Assembly (NCBI GenBank): GCA_964017235.1
Contig: OZ024933.1
Span: 12,961,962 to 13,025,961 of the forward strand
Direction of reading: 5' to 3'
Length of the DNA: 64,000 nt
Origin: Sabellastarte sp. h YS-2021
Lineage: Eukaryota; Annelida; Polychaeta; Sabellida; Sabellidae
The position numbers and the translations under genes were made by a program. Below the pieces are notes generated by a model. The model had not been told where the DNA came from and ran no database searches. It saw nothing but the letters and a program-made list of their open reading frames with translations. This document shows positions 46,813 through 59,225 of this stretch, one piece after another. Position 1 is the stretch's first letter. The number at the start of each line of letters is the position of its first letter.

Positions 46813-47707
46813 TCATGCAAATATAGCAGCCATTTCTTCGCCCATTTTCTGATCTTTTTGAATATACAACCAAACACAGTCTGATGCCCATGTACCCTGC
46901 TGTTTGATATGCTGTAGTGGTATGTGTGCATTATAGGCCAATGTGGTCCCGGATCTTAGGAAACTATGGAAAGTGAAGTGCCCTGGGGGAAAACCCAATT
47001 TAATATTCAATTTAAACAAGCATTTCCTGATCCTAGAATCTGTAAGGAGTTTCCATTTGGCACCCACAGGGTATTGAAAAAGTGGTTTATGCTGAGTTGG
47101 TGAATACAATTTTATTGCAGACCTGCACACTTTATAGGGACACAGGTTTGAACCCCGAATCCTTGGGACATATATGATAGTAACCTTATCTCTAAATTGG
47201 TTTGTCTTGGACCACTTAAGGATAATTTTCATGAAGTGTTTTGTAAAAACAATATCACCAGCCGTCAAATTTATTATAGGATCAAATGAATTTAATGAGT
47301 GTGGATCAATGTTAGAGAGTCTAAGAAAGTCTAATTGAATGAGCTTGGTGAGAGTTTCAACGTAAATAATATTTCTTCTAGGAAGGACAATAGGTCTAGT
47401 CTACTTAAGAGATTTTACAAAATATTTGACAGTTTTATGGGACCAAGCTGAATGGTCCAAGCCATTCATGATAAAGTGAGCTTTTGCTGCGGAAATATAA
47501 TTGTCTATCATATTGACTGTTACTTTTTGTCAAATACTCTAGAAATGAAAGAACATGATCCAGTGAGATATCATGTAAAGACAACTGCAAGATAACACAG
47601 AACAAATGACCTAAACAGCATTCTGTAACATTACATAGTCTTTGGCCTGAAGGCTGATTGAAGACGCTCCCTAGCACTTGAAGTAAGATCCATAAGCTTC
47701 TGCCCAC
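46813..47707 (-). pseudogene. DIRS/Ngaro-type tyrosine recombinase relic
   Basis: The C-terminal part (47268-46813) parallels the recombinase at 58-59 kb closely: TAGDIVFTKHFMKIILKWSK, PYKVCRSAIKLYSP, FTFHSFLRSGTTLAYNAHIP and WASDCVWLYIQ. The H-x-x-R box reads HSFL, so the catalytic Arg is lost, and the second His position reads Gln (QQGTW). The nucleophile Tyr is kept. The N-terminal part (47707-47435) is frameshifted (VLSFLEYLTKSNSQYD is readable). A 3' splice-site-like sequence (ctttgtcttgcag) lies directly before 47707. Confidence 0.8.
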
Positions 47708-47815
47708 CTGCAAGACAAAGTGCAGAGCATCAGTTTTTATCAAAATTATATGTCATAATCTACATACATGATCTAATTGCAACCAGAGAGGTTCACACAC
47801 ATTATGATTTAGTCT

Positions 47816-47990
47816 TTAGACATCAGCATGACTTCCTGTCCACCTGGACAGCAGATCAGCTATGCCATTATCTTTCCCCATAAAATGGACATACGAGAGG
47901 TCAATGTCATGCAATGCTGCCACCTGCCAGACATTGCATGATATGCTTATTTTAATCAAATGCAATTACAGATCATATGGTACCTGTTTG
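47816..47990 (-). pseudogene. DIRS/Ngaro-type RNase H C-terminus relic
   Basis: The minus strand reads NVWQVAALHDIDLSYVHFMG, then KDNGIADLLSRWTGSHADV and a stop. The intact pol at 59.3 kb has NIWYVCALADIDVQY then GLDNRVADLLSRWTGSG. Upstream pol is lost beyond about 48.0 kb. Confidence 0.8.
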
Positions 47991-48934
47991 CCAAAATGAA
48001 ACAAGACAATCTGATATCTTCCAGATATGTATTAGTAGCCTTCCTGAAAACTCAAGTTTCTTTGCAGTTAAGGAAAGTTTCCAGTTCAGATAATGGAGTC
48101 TCAGTTTCTATAATGTAGTCATACATGTACTGACTTTATGGCAGCACAGAGCTAAAAGAAACAGCCTTGTAAACTTTGCTTGAAGTCAGATCCCTCCTAG
48201 CCCCACCTATCTATACGCATTATATACTTAATATCCACAAGGGCCTAACATAAAATATCACATAGTGAGTTCATGTCGCCTTTTATCTCCACATACCCAA
48301 ATCACAGCACATTTGTAATACAACATCTAGTAAAGTGTATCTGTCTTCACAGTACTGCAATAAAACTTATGCTGCATTTTTGTGGTATATAAATTCTTGA
48401 TAAACTTGATTCTGCTTTTTTGTGGTCTAAATTATTTTCTAAACTTTGAAAAATGTTTACTCTGAATAGAAAATATTACTGAAATGCCCATTAATTCCTA
48501 TAAAGACTATTGCAAAAAAGAGTTTACAAATTTGTGTCACACCAAAGATCAACTTTTCCAAAGTTGTATTATAGAGAAGAATTAAGGATATATATTGTTT
48601 TGTAAATTATTTTCACTCTTCATTTTCATCTGCTGATAGCTGTGGTAGAAATGTAATTCATGACAGTGCAACCAAATATTGATTTAAAATTTTATATGAA
48701 TAATCACGTATAAAGGATATATTAATAATCTGAAGGCAAAGGATAAATAACAAATAAATAAACTAGAAAGTGCTCATGGAGTGCACACCTCCACCAATAG
48801 TGTTTGTCTTACCCAAATGAAGTAACTACATATCCAAATAAAATGCAGCAATAACTAGACCTACGCATCAGAGAGCCAATGCAAATTTGTATCCACCGAA
48901 AAGACAACTCACCAAAGCCAGTGAACCATCATTT
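47991..48934. other. No feature recognised
   Basis: AT-rich sequence, presumably with eroded remains of the DIRS pol at its left side; no readable motif. Confidence 0.3.
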
Positions 48935-49790
48935 CACCTTGAAGGAGGAGCCCAAGGTCAAATCTGAATACATCAGAAGATTCCCAGCCCATGACCTCCT
49001 ATAAGTTGGTTTTATATTGTAAACCTCTAGGATAACCTCTAGTTATCAGCACTTTTAAGTTTGACTATTGTCGTTTGACCTTGAAGGAGGGGCCCAAGGT
49101 CAAATCTGACCAGATCAAAAGATTCCTAGCCCATGATTTTCTATACATTGGTTTCACATTACAAAACTCTAGGACCAATAATAAGTGAGCTATAACCACT
49201 TCTAAGTTTGGGTATCCTCATTTGACCTTGAATGAAGGGCCCAAGGTCAAATTTAAGCTCATCAAAAGATTCCTAGCCCATGATTTCTTAAAGGTCGTCT
49301 TACCATCCCAAACCTCTAGGACCAATAATAAGCGAGATATAACCATTTTTAAGATTGATAATCCTTGATTGACCTTGAAGGAAGGGTCCAAGGTCAAATC
49401 TGACCACACCAGAAGATTCCCAGCCTATGATTTCATAAAGGTTGGTTTGCATCCCAAACCTTTAGGACCAATAATAAGCAAGTTATAAGCACTTTTAAGT
49501 TTGGCTATCCTTGTTTGAACTTGAAGGAGAGATCCAATATCAAATTAGACCACATCCAAAGATTCCAAGTCCATGATTTCCTATAGGTTGGTTTACCATC
49601 CCAAACCTGTACGACCAATAAAAAGCGAATTATAAGCACTTTAAGGTTTGGCTATCCTCAATTGACCTTGAAGGAGGGGTCCAAGGTCAAATCTGACCAC
49701 ATCAAAAGAGCACCGGCCTATGATTTCCTATAGGTTGGTTTACCATACCAAAACTCTAGGACCAATTAAGGGAGATATAAGCACTTTTCA
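48935..49790. repeat. 147-bp tandem array, six copies
   Basis: The mark accttgaa begins at 48936, 49078, 49225, 49372, 49518 (one change) and 49665, so the period is 142, 147, 147, 146 and 147 bp. Each unit has tttgaccttg, then about 12 bp, then caaggtcaaa, a near-palindrome, followed by gattcc(c/t)agcccatgatt and aaacctctaggaccaataa. The 147-bp period equals 49 codons and the minus strand is open over more than one unit (DLTLDPSFKVNQGLSILKM). Confidence 0.9.
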
Positions 49791-49794
49791 TGAC

Positions 49795-50240
49795 TGACAA
49801 AGAAACGCCTGTGGCGGCCATCTTGTTTTTTTCAATATGAGACCAAAAGTATTCCCAGTCAAGATTTTGTAATGAGGAACATACCCTGCGAATTTGAGAT
49901 CTCTAACTATAATTCCCTTTGCTCTAGAGGGTCACTAAAAGTCCTTGCTGAAAGTTGAAAAAATGCCTGTGACGGCCATCTTGTTTTTCAAAATGAGGCC
50001 AATAAAATTCCCAATCAAGATTTTGTAATGAGAAACATACCCTGCGAAATTTGAGATCTTAACTATAATATCCTTTGCTCTAGAGGGCCACAAAAAGTCC
50101 TTGCTGAAAGTCGAAAAACACCCATGGCGGGCATCTTCTTTCTCAAAATGAGCCCAAAAATATTCCTAGGCAAGACTTTATAGTTATAAATATATCCTGC
50201 AAATTTGAGAAGGCTAAGTATAATATTTTTTTCGTTAGAG
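49795..50240. repeat. Second tandem array, about 157-bp period, three copies
   Basis: Units begin near 49807, 49965 and 50121 with gcctgtggcggccatcttgt or close variants, followed by a caagattttgtaatgag block, cctgcgaatttgaga and ctttgctctagaggg. It directly follows the 147-bp array but is not related in sequence. Confidence 0.8.
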
Positions 50241-50730
50241 TGGTAACCGTGAAATCTCTCTACAACACTGTGGCGTCAGTGTAATGAAGCAAAATCCACA
50301 GTATCCACCAAATACCTTCGGTGAATAGAATAATGCATTCATTACTTTTAGTCACTATGAACGAGTAAGGGGGGTGTTCCACTGGAACTGTCCCTACAAT
50401 CAACCCTATGACTCCATATAGTCGGTTAGCTGAGTCGGGGATGGGGGACAAAAATTAAAAAGTGGTTGGGGCAAATATGGCTAAGTTTCACATGCCTGAC
50501 TGGACGTAATATATCCCTGCTTGTCTGGATTCAGATCCTGACCAGGGATTGGGTACATTTCTATACAAAAGACTGGTACAACAGACAAGTTCGGTAGTTG
50601 CGAGAGGCTGGAGTTAAAATAGGCTGGGAATTTTATTAGTGTGTAACCAAATAAAAACACTTCGGGTTTCTTAATATATTACAGCATACATGTGGACCTG
50701 TTCTACTTTTCTCATTCTTTTTATATATAG
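50241..50730. other. No feature recognised
   Basis: Mixed sequence without ORFs carrying motifs. Confidence 0.3.
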
Positions 50731-50954
50731 GGGGTTCGCTGGTGTAGCGGTTAGAGTGCTCACATTCAACCTCTGAGGTTGTCGATTTGAATCTCGGCCC
50801 GGGCACTTTATGTTGGAAAGGTGGTAGTTACTTGCGAATGCCCGGTGGTTTACCGTGCAGAATCTTGACCAACTAGTATACACTGATTCCTCCACCGGTA
50901 CTGCTCGTCACAATGTGACCCTGGCTGTTGAACGCAATGTAAAACACAAAAAAA
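50731..50954 (+). mobile_element. tRNA-derived SINE, divergent subfamily
   Basis: The tRNA-like head has A box tgtagcggttagagtgc and B box gatttgaatctcgg, both closer to consensus than in the other SINEs. The body shares aaggtggtagttacttgc, ggtggtttaccgtgcag and gattcctcc with them, and the end is gtaaaacacaaaaaaatt. The tail differs from the (AAAT)n of the other family. Confidence 0.75.
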
Positions 50955-51019
50955 TTAATCTAAATCATTCTTAATATAATGTTGATATTTTTCTTCACCA
51001 TGTACTGAAAATGGACTGC

Positions 51020-51165
51020 AAATGAACAAGACTTAAGTGACAAAAACAAGCCAGTTTCATGATAGGATAAGACTTGAAGTAATAAGGACAAGACTGGAAG
51101 TTAAAAGACAAGACTGGAAGTGATTAGGACAAGATGAGAAGTGACAAGGACAAGCCAGTGTGCAG
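51020..51165 (+). repeat. Degenerate short tandem repeat
   Basis: Repeats of a unit near 24 bp containing aggacaagactggaagtga with variants, about five to six copies. Confidence 0.6.
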
Positions 51166-52605
51166 GTGGGTGGAGACACCATAGGGGTTAAGATTCAGGG
51201 AGTGTCAGTGAAATTTCAAATATGTTTGATATTTTACCTACTCTACACGACAAGCCAGGAAACTACAATCAACCCTAACCGACTCTGTCAACATTGGTCC
51301 CGACCCTAGAAAAATCCTTCGTTACCAACAAGACAGCCCTAGTGGAACACCCATATACCTCACAGACAGACAAACAAACATAACCTACTAATGCAGGCAA
51401 ATATACAAAAATGACCTTATAAAATATGAAATATATTTCATTTCACAATCCTGTGTAACTCTTAATTACCCAATTACTTTTATCATCTTTCTGTTATCAA
51501 AACAAAATCTAACTCTCAACATTGTTGGATAACAGAGGCTCAACTCTTAATTCAGATTAAAACTTCAGACTTTGGCACATTTTGTTGTTCCTAAGGCAAT
51601 CTGTTTTTAGATCCAATTTTAGACCCTGTCCATGTAGATTGGTCATAGGTAAAGATTTACCTTAGGTTAAGTATGTGTGTTTGAAATAAGATTTAGTGTG
51701 TTTGTTTTAAATTTACCTCCTCTCAGTATTGCTTGATATGGTTTCAATTACTTGAAGTGGGGTAATCTCTCCTCCAGAAGACAGACAGCCTGACAATCAT
51801 TTTATTGTCCTGGCATGAAGGGCTAGAAAAATAAATGGTCTGTTCAAAGTTTACAAGGCCCTTCTTCTAGAGAGCTTGCCTTCTTGCTTTGAAATTCTGA
51901 ATGCATACCTTATGATTGCCAAATATTTCTGCACCTATTCTGAACATATTATACACATATGGGCCTTAAGTAAGGCTACTGTATGAGTATACAAATACAA
52001 TGTACACATGTAGCCATTTAGTCCAAAATGTAGATTTGGTATGAAAAAAGTATGTCTTCTCATTTTTTATTTGTAGAGGGAAGAACTTAAAACAATGTTT
52101 AATTGATGTTTTCAAAAATCCATTACCCACAGTATAAATATAATTTACTAATACACTGTTAACCTTGTTTAATATTTTAAATTTAATTTGAATCTACATA
52201 AGTGAGGGTTTTACACACTGTCTACTTAAGGAAAATGTACATTTCCAAAGTTTATGCTATTATTATTACTTTTACCATGAAAAATCGAAAAATAAAATTA
52301 TTTTATTCAAATTATAGGTACCAAAGAACAGAACAAAATTGCTTTTGCCATATTTAAATCACTCCAAAATTATTTTTCAGAGGTCCAAACATTAAGTAGA
52401 CACGAATGTCTACTTAAATAAAATGTCTACATAAGGTAGTGTATTACACCGAAGTGTTTACCTAATCATGGTTCCAGGAGTATATATATATATATATTAT
52501 TTCTGTAACAAGTGTCATGTTTACAATAAACAGTAAGAAAAACAATCATATAGAAAACACCCAGCCTGCAAGACATACTAGTCACAATTTTATAAAATTA
52601 TTTTT
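51166..52605. other. No gene; AT-rich with a loose inverted motif
   Basis: Only short ORFs. gtctactta(a/g) motifs recur at 52221-52230, 52391-52440 in both arrangements, possibly the ends of a small element, and a (TA)n run lies at 52483-52497. Confidence 0.3.
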
Positions 52606-53770
52606 CTAAGAATGACAAAGAATATCATAATTAAACAATTTGATACATAGAAAAGAAAAAGCACAAACTGTCAGTTTCTCTAAACTTTTAAATACTACAG
52701 ATTTTCGCCTTATCAAAGCAGAAGATATAGATTTTCCAAGAAATAAAGGGGAGTTACACAAAATTTTAAATAGATCTATTTGGCTATAATTTAAGAAATC
52801 ATTATTGTATCTCAATAATTTACTAAACATAATTTTTCATAGATCTGAAAATTTTGGACAGGTGAAAAGGAAATGTAATTCGTCCTCAACATTCTTTGTA
52901 TCACAAAGGGACATAAATCTGCCAGTTTCTACAGTGAGAGGTAAAGTACCAAATCTAAGTTGGGCTATACATGATCTAAGACTAAAATTGATATTATTGA
53001 ATACATATTTTTCAACAGCATGGTTTAATTTTATCTGTCTGAATAGATGTAATTTTGGTTTAGTTTTCTTTCCAAAAAATTTCATTATTTTCAAATAGCT
53101 TCAGCCGAATAAAGTTCAGGTCACATAAAGACCACCTGTCATACCACTGTTTTAGGATACATTCTTTACAAATATCTTTAACACATGTACACCAGTTACT
53201 TACACCTTTATTAAACTCCCAGTTAAATATTTTACATAGTCTTGCCTCATCCATGGATACTAGTCTGTTCCAAAAGTGCAAAATTTAGATTTTCTTTCTA
53301 ATACTACTTTGTCTTTCCAACCCATATCCCCATTTATTGCCAAATTTGCCTAGAATTTATGTACACCAAAAAGATGTTATTGCCCTAGTATGAACTACTT
53401 CAGACAAATGACTTCTGCTGTAAATCCCACAGATTCCAACTCCTTAGTTCATTTTGTACAACAAAACTTTTATACAACTCTATTATAGTATTGTAACCTA
53501 TGTTTTTTACACCTTTAAATCTACTAATAATTTTACCTATTGCCCTTCTTGAGGATTCAGAAAGCACTTTTCTGTTTGGTATTATTACCCATATACAAAA
53601 TACAGCACATAAAGCAAAGAAAAGGCATAGATGCACAAAAATAAAAGTTCCAGAAATCTATAAAACAATAGACCTTTTCATTTTTTTCACTGATCAGACA
53701 AGTTCTTAATGCAATAAACCTTTTGAACCAATTGCTCCTACCATAAATATTGTTTTTTAACAATTTACAT
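52606..53770 (-). pseudogene. LINE relic: RT thumb and C-terminal domain
   Basis: Minus strand, 5' to 3'. At 53.6-53.4 kb SRRAIGKIISRFKGVKNIGY then IIELYKSFVVQ resembles the region after the RT palm. At 53.28-53.06 kb FWNRLVSMDEARLCKIFNWE appears. At 53.09-52.84 kb LRSCIAQLRFGTLPLTVETG leads into a Cys/His-like VEDELHFLFTCPKF. These strings are typical of the region downstream of RT in non-LTR elements. The clade was not determined. Frameshifts separate the pieces and nothing is left of the catalytic palm. Confidence 0.65.
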
Positions 53771-56220
53771 TAAACAGAGCTTGTTTTGGAGAACGTGCAG
53801 TGTTTTATTGTTGATTATAGGCGTACAGGTGTTATTGAACAATTGTCCATTTGATGTTACTTTGTCACCATTTGGAAATTTTGTTTATTACCAAAATTCA
53901 AAATAGCTGCCATAACACAAATACCACGTGAAGAAAAAATGATATATAGGTCCCATTAAGTGGGAAAGCCTACATATTTTTACTGCTACTGATTCGTTTT
54001 TCGGCAAATGTAGAAAGGGTGGTACATCTTTTTGAGCTGGAAAACAATAGTTAACTTAAATATGACCAAATGGTGACTGTGGGTTACCATGTGGGTTGTG
54101 ACCTGCCAACTGTATGTCATAGATTGTACAATCAATGGTATTATACTTCTCCACCTTTATACCTATAAATCAAACTGAATAGATGACATGTCTAATTTTA
54201 CAGGTGATTCAAAATAACATAAATAAGTAGACTAGCTTTCTTTATTATCTTTACCCCTCTCCACTTGACAGGTGAAACAAAACATCTGAGCCGTTTGATG
54301 TTTGATGCATTGTAAACAAAAATGACACATAAAAACTACAGCAGCCCCTGAGTTGAAATAGTTTGAATGGCTTGAATCAGTAGAAAAAATATCTATGTTC
54401 AGTGAAACTGTGGAACCTGCAGCAAAATGATCAACACCATCAATATTTTGTTTCAAAGATCAAGTAAACCCAGTTATGTTATCTATGAACTCAATACCAA
54501 GTTACAGAAAAATATAATTCAGAATGCAATGCAAATGTATCTTACCAATCTATAACAAACAGGTCACTGATCACAAGGTAACTCATTGAGATTATTTTTG
54601 CCTAGTTTATTTTACAGCTATATGACAAGCCTAACCACTTCTAATTATGTAAAACACTTTTACACCCATAATATTTTATATGTATTCAAAACAAACATAA
54701 ATGGAAAAGTTCAAAACTGCCACCAGACTATATAATTACCAAAAGGAATGAACTTTATTGGAAAAGTAGAATGGTCAAACCCTGACAGAGAATCAATACA
54801 CATATGATGTGAAAGATAAAACATCATTTTCTTAATTAGATACATCCAAATCGATTTTAATGGGCTCATCCTGTTATCTATAAGTTTCATTTTATCTTTA
54901 ACACATTTTTTACAAGATGTTATGTGACGTACACACATATCCTCACATTTTCAAAGGCTCCAGTTTGCTTTTGTTAGGCCTTGGTTTCTACAAAAGGCAA
55001 TTTATAATGGTTAAAATTTCATTTTCAAAAATGTCTGGTCTTAAAAAGTCAAATTAACTGAAGTATTAGGCACATAACGGAAGCTAGGAGGCATTTTTTC
55101 TTACAATCACATTATATGAAGGAACAAATATCCAGATAAGAGATTTATTTGCACCAAGTTGTCATGCAATGTATAGAAGATAACTATATAGTCATTTTCT
55201 AGGTTAGTATATCAACAAAAAGTAATTAAAAAGGAAGAAAAACAAAACTCATATTGCAAATTATCCAAACTGTAAAATTAATTTATTAATAAAAAGATTA
55301 TTTGTGAATATATAATGTTGCAAATGATATTCATGAGACAGATTCATTTGTCAGTAAAGTTTCCAATGTGCCCTACATATTCAATGACATAATGTTGTTA
55401 CCTTTAGTCTGGTTAGTGCTTCTTACTGGTTCAAGATAGACTGAAAACCATATTATAAAGTCATGAATTGTTGCAAATTTTGTATTATCAAAGGTAATCA
55501 GACTAACTGAAAATAGTCAGTTTCATACATAAGGTTTAAACTACTGTTGATACAATACATTTTTGTCTTCAAAATAATATTGACCTAGTTCTAATTACAG
55601 ATTAACATAGCTTATATATTTATATACATAAGGTGTGTAAATGATGTATGTTTCTTTACCAATACAATTTTTTTTTATTTGGTCTAATGGGGCATTCATA
55701 CCTTTCCTACAGTCATATCTGTACAGAACCCTTTCCACTAGATGGTGTTTTCCTTATACCTCTGTCAGAAGACCTTTATATCTGGATAGCAAATCCTGAA
55801 GAATGATCTGCTCTAATATCTTTTTGCTCTGAACCACTCCCATTTGTAAATTTTAATACAACTCATGAAGGTCTGTAAAAGGTATTTCGTACACTTTAAC
55901 ACTCCTGTCCAGAAAAAGAAATGGCTTCAAAGTTCTGTCAAATCACACCAAAGGTCTCCCACTTAAAAGCTTATTCCACCAAACTGCACCAAAATCATCC
56001 TAACCATACAAATATGGAAGTACAGGAGCCAATTCAGTTGTAGAACAGTATTCTAACATGGCGAGGTGAAGACTAGGTATAAGTTGTCAGTCATTTTTTC
56101 ATGTAAACTAATTGGTATTGACAAATCACCATATATTCAAAATTGGCTGAAACACAGCTGAACAAAGACTGTCAGTTAAATTGTGATGATTATTTTGAAG
56201 GGCATACGAAACCATTACTT
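53771..56220. other. About 2.4 kb without recognisable features
   Basis: AT-rich; short ORFs such as 54232-54456 and 54711-54938 (both minus) have no motif or splice support. Confidence 0.3.
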
Positions 56221-56365
56221 TCAGCTGGTCAAGGTTATGTACTGTAAATAACCAACCAATGGCAGGTGAATACCAGCTTTTCCATATAAGGTCAGTCTGT
56301 GTTTCAAACTGTGACCGATGAGGTGAACAGGCGTGTGTATTACCATTGCACTACTGTGGCACCCA
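56221..56365 (-). mobile_element. tRNA-derived SINE fragment, degenerate
   Basis: The plus strand shows ggttatgtactgtaaataac, caaccaatggcaggtgaata and ending cactactgtggcacc, the reverse of the common SINE family. The tail end is missing and the head is mutated. Confidence 0.7.
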
Positions 56366-57636
56366 TCAAACTGTTTTCATGAATATCAAATGTGTTCATG
56401 CTGCACATACAAGACGTAACAGGAAAATTTGCAAGACAAACCTGAATCAATAGTTTCTGCATTTGAGTACACAGCCTTTGATATGTATTCATAGTCTCCT
56501 TTACCTGACATTGGCATTGGTATATCTGAAAGTAAACTTTCATATTCTGCCAATAATATAACAATAAAGCTTTAAATTTAACTTCCCATTATCTCCATCT
56601 GTGAAAGGTCTGTCATTGTTCAAATATCTATTGTCCATTGTTTTCTCATAATGGTGAATTAGCATCTATATATTATTTTTTTCCATTTGCGTCTCAAACT
56701 GTATTTACTATCATTTCCACTATTAATATGTTTTGTTACTTAGACAGAAAGCTAACACCAAACATAGGTTAACATAATTTCAGTGCTGGTAAAGGGTAAA
56801 CTAAGTGGTGGCTAGTGTGAAGTGGTGTGTTACTCGTTACATTGTTCTTGTAGTTTTGGATGCATATATATATTTGTTCTTGTATTTTTGGATGTATATA
56901 TATATATATTGCAAAATATAAGTGCACTGTTCTAAGTCCCCATCTCTTTGTCCCTGTAAAACAGTGTAAACATGTTTTCGTTTTCAATTGATTAGCCAAA
57001 TTACAACAATTAAACTGTGCTGTTTTTGAGGAACTTGTGATGCTGGATACATAATGTGTCTTTGAAATGGGCCACAAAAGTGTGAAGAATGTCAACTTTG
57101 AGTGTAATAAATGGAATGAGTCGAGATCTGGTTTGTTTAGATTATACTGAAAATCAGATAGGAAATACCAATCAAATATCCAGTTCTCAAGCAGTATTCC
57201 AGTGGCACCTGAACAACCTTTAAATCAGGAGGATATATTTAATACCCTGCTTTCTGAAGTATTATTTGCCTCATGAAATGCAACCATTGAAGAAAGCTAG
57301 AATTTCTGGGTCATTTTTCAACTCAAGATATATCCAATCTGCAAACTAAATTTTACGGGACAAATATGATTGTTCAATCTTAGGTGAAAACAGGAGAGAA
57401 GAGACTCCAGTGTTAGAAAAAAGAGCCCAACATACATGACATACTGGCTGCTTTCCTAAAACTCAACAACTGTGGTAAAGTTCCTATCACCGCTGTTACA
57501 AAACTCCATTTGATACCTTCATATGAACTTGTACCCTCTTCAGTCTTGGAAAGAGTGCAAAATCTTGAGAAGAGATCTACCAAATGATTAGTACCCTGAG
57601 AGATGTCAGTCCCCACCCCAAGACAGTAAAACACAA
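56366..57636. other. No gene recognised
   Basis: AT-rich sequence with two (TA)n-bearing near-repeats at 56846-56912 (gttcttgta(g/t)ttttggatg followed by TA runs). The right part may already belong to the 3' end of the DIRS element. Confidence 0.3.
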
Positions 57637-58121
57637 GGTTGAGGGCTCTTTATTTTAATACAGTTAACAAAGTAAATAGATATATATATATATAGTTACT
57701 ACTAAAAGTTATATACAAGTCAGGTGATATACATAGTATCGTTAAAATAAGTAAATAGATATCACAAGTTAGCAAATGATGACTTGTTAAATTCATGATC
57801 AGTTAAATTAGAGTCATTGTCCATAGAGATCATGAAACATGAAACATTTAAAATTACTTGCTTTAACAAATTAAACATAAAACCAGAAAGTCTAAAAGAC
57901 CCCAGCAGAAGGGTTGACCTTGTTGAAGGTCACAATCCAATTTGACCTGTAAAAGGTCAACTTTAATCCAAGAAATGACCTCTGTAAATGAGGCTGAATT
58001 TGAAACTACTTAATTTTGACATGAATTTAAGGTAACCCTAACAGCTGGAGGTGATGAGACCTAAAGATGTACAATGAAAGGTAGCGACATATGAAGGCCC
58101 TCAACCCCAACAGTAGGGACA
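57637..58121 (-). other. 3' region of the DIRS/Ngaro element
   Basis: Noncoding sequence after the recombinase stop. A 10-bp inverted pair (ggttgagggc at about 57637-57646 and gccctcaacc at about 58096-58105) brackets it. It contains tgacct/aggtca everted repeats at 57915-57959 and a (TA)n run at 57679-57695. The element terminus itself was not found. Confidence 0.45.
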
Positions 58122-59098
58122 TTACACATTTATAGCAGCAGCAAGAGAGAGAGCTAAGCTTTCACCTGCAGAATGATCTGCCTGAATGTAGCGCCATACA
58201 CACTCGGATAACCAGGTGCCATGGCGTTTAATTTGCTGTATGGGGACATGGGAGTTATAGGCAAAAGTGGCACCTGACCTTCTGAATGAATGGAATGTGA
58301 AAAATTGTGGATTTAAACCCAGGGCAGTATTAATAACCTTGAGGCACTTTCTGACCTTCGTGTCAGTGAGAGGTTGCCAACCTCCATTGCCTATGACTTG
58401 GAACACTGAAGTGGTTGGAGACATGGGGTATAATTTGGTAAGGGCCTTAAGGGCCCTAAAAGGACAAATTAAGGGATTGCTGAGTTTTGGAAGACAAATT
58501 ACTTGGACCGTATCCCTGTTTTGTAATGTTTTGGTCCACTTGACCAATATTTTAACCAATTTTTTAGTGAAAAACAAATCCTGGCCAGTAAGATGACGAG
58601 AATGGTCAAAGGTGTTCAAAGAGTGAGGAGCCAGATTGGACAACCTCAGGAAGCCAAAGAATCCAGTCAAAAATACAGCTCTGAAAACTTTTGCACATTT
58701 GAAAGCATCACAGGCGATTGATATTCTTTCCAGCATGCCAAGGTCAATGATGTTGTGACATACCAAGGTCAGAGGTCTATTGATCCTGACAGATTTGAGA
58801 AATAGTTTCAATCTGGGATGATCCAGAAGGTCATGAGGTAGGTCATACAAAACAAATGAGGCCTTTATGGCCGACACATAGTTACACAGCATACTGTATT
58901 TTGTATTGTTTCTAACCAGACATTCTAAGAACGACAATACAATTTTAACATCAATACTCTGAGTAGGCACAGACATATGAATACAAAAGGCCAGGAACAC
59001 CTCAAACATTCTCTTGTAGGCCTGCCTGGTCTTGGGTCTGTAAGCTGCCTGAGTTCTAGAGGCTGCTTTTTCTGACAGAGCTTCCAAGGCGAAATTTC
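58122..59098 (-). CDS. Tyrosine recombinase of a DIRS/Ngaro-type retrotransposon
   Basis: Open from the 59.13-kb region to the stop at 58122-58124, about 325-336 residues. An N-terminal core-binding-like half begins SRTQAAYRPKTRQAYKRMF. The catalytic half shows Arg in FGFLRLSN, the H-x-x-R box in FTFHSFRRSGATF, His in KRHGTWLSE and the nucleophile Tyr in CVWRYIQAD. All expected active-site residues except an assignable Lys are visible. A candidate ATG is at 59117, but a 3' splice-like site (tttgttgtag, ending 59099) suggests the ORF may be reached by splicing. In the family this enzyme inserts the circular DNA copy without an integrase. Intact. Confidence 0.88.
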
Positions 59099-59225
59099 CT
59101 ACAACAAAGCATAGCATACTGTTAGTTATCAATTATATAACTTCAGACCCCTGCAGGGTATGAAACATTCACAAATATTGCTACAAGGATGACAAATGAC
59201 CCCTTACAAGAATAACACATTAAAC

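Noticed and set aside
48950..49700. Real protein-coding gene on the minus strand of the 147-bp array
   Set aside because: No start or splice context and stops in some units; kept as a finding about the repeat, not as a gene.
50731..50805. tRNA gene at the head of the SINE
   Set aside because: Boxes are good, but the sequence continues into the shared SINE body and the acceptor stem does not pair.
53400..53763. Cys/Phe-rich membrane-like ORFs
   Set aside because: One frame is recognisable LINE C-terminal sequence; the hydrophobic runs come from shifted AT-rich codons.
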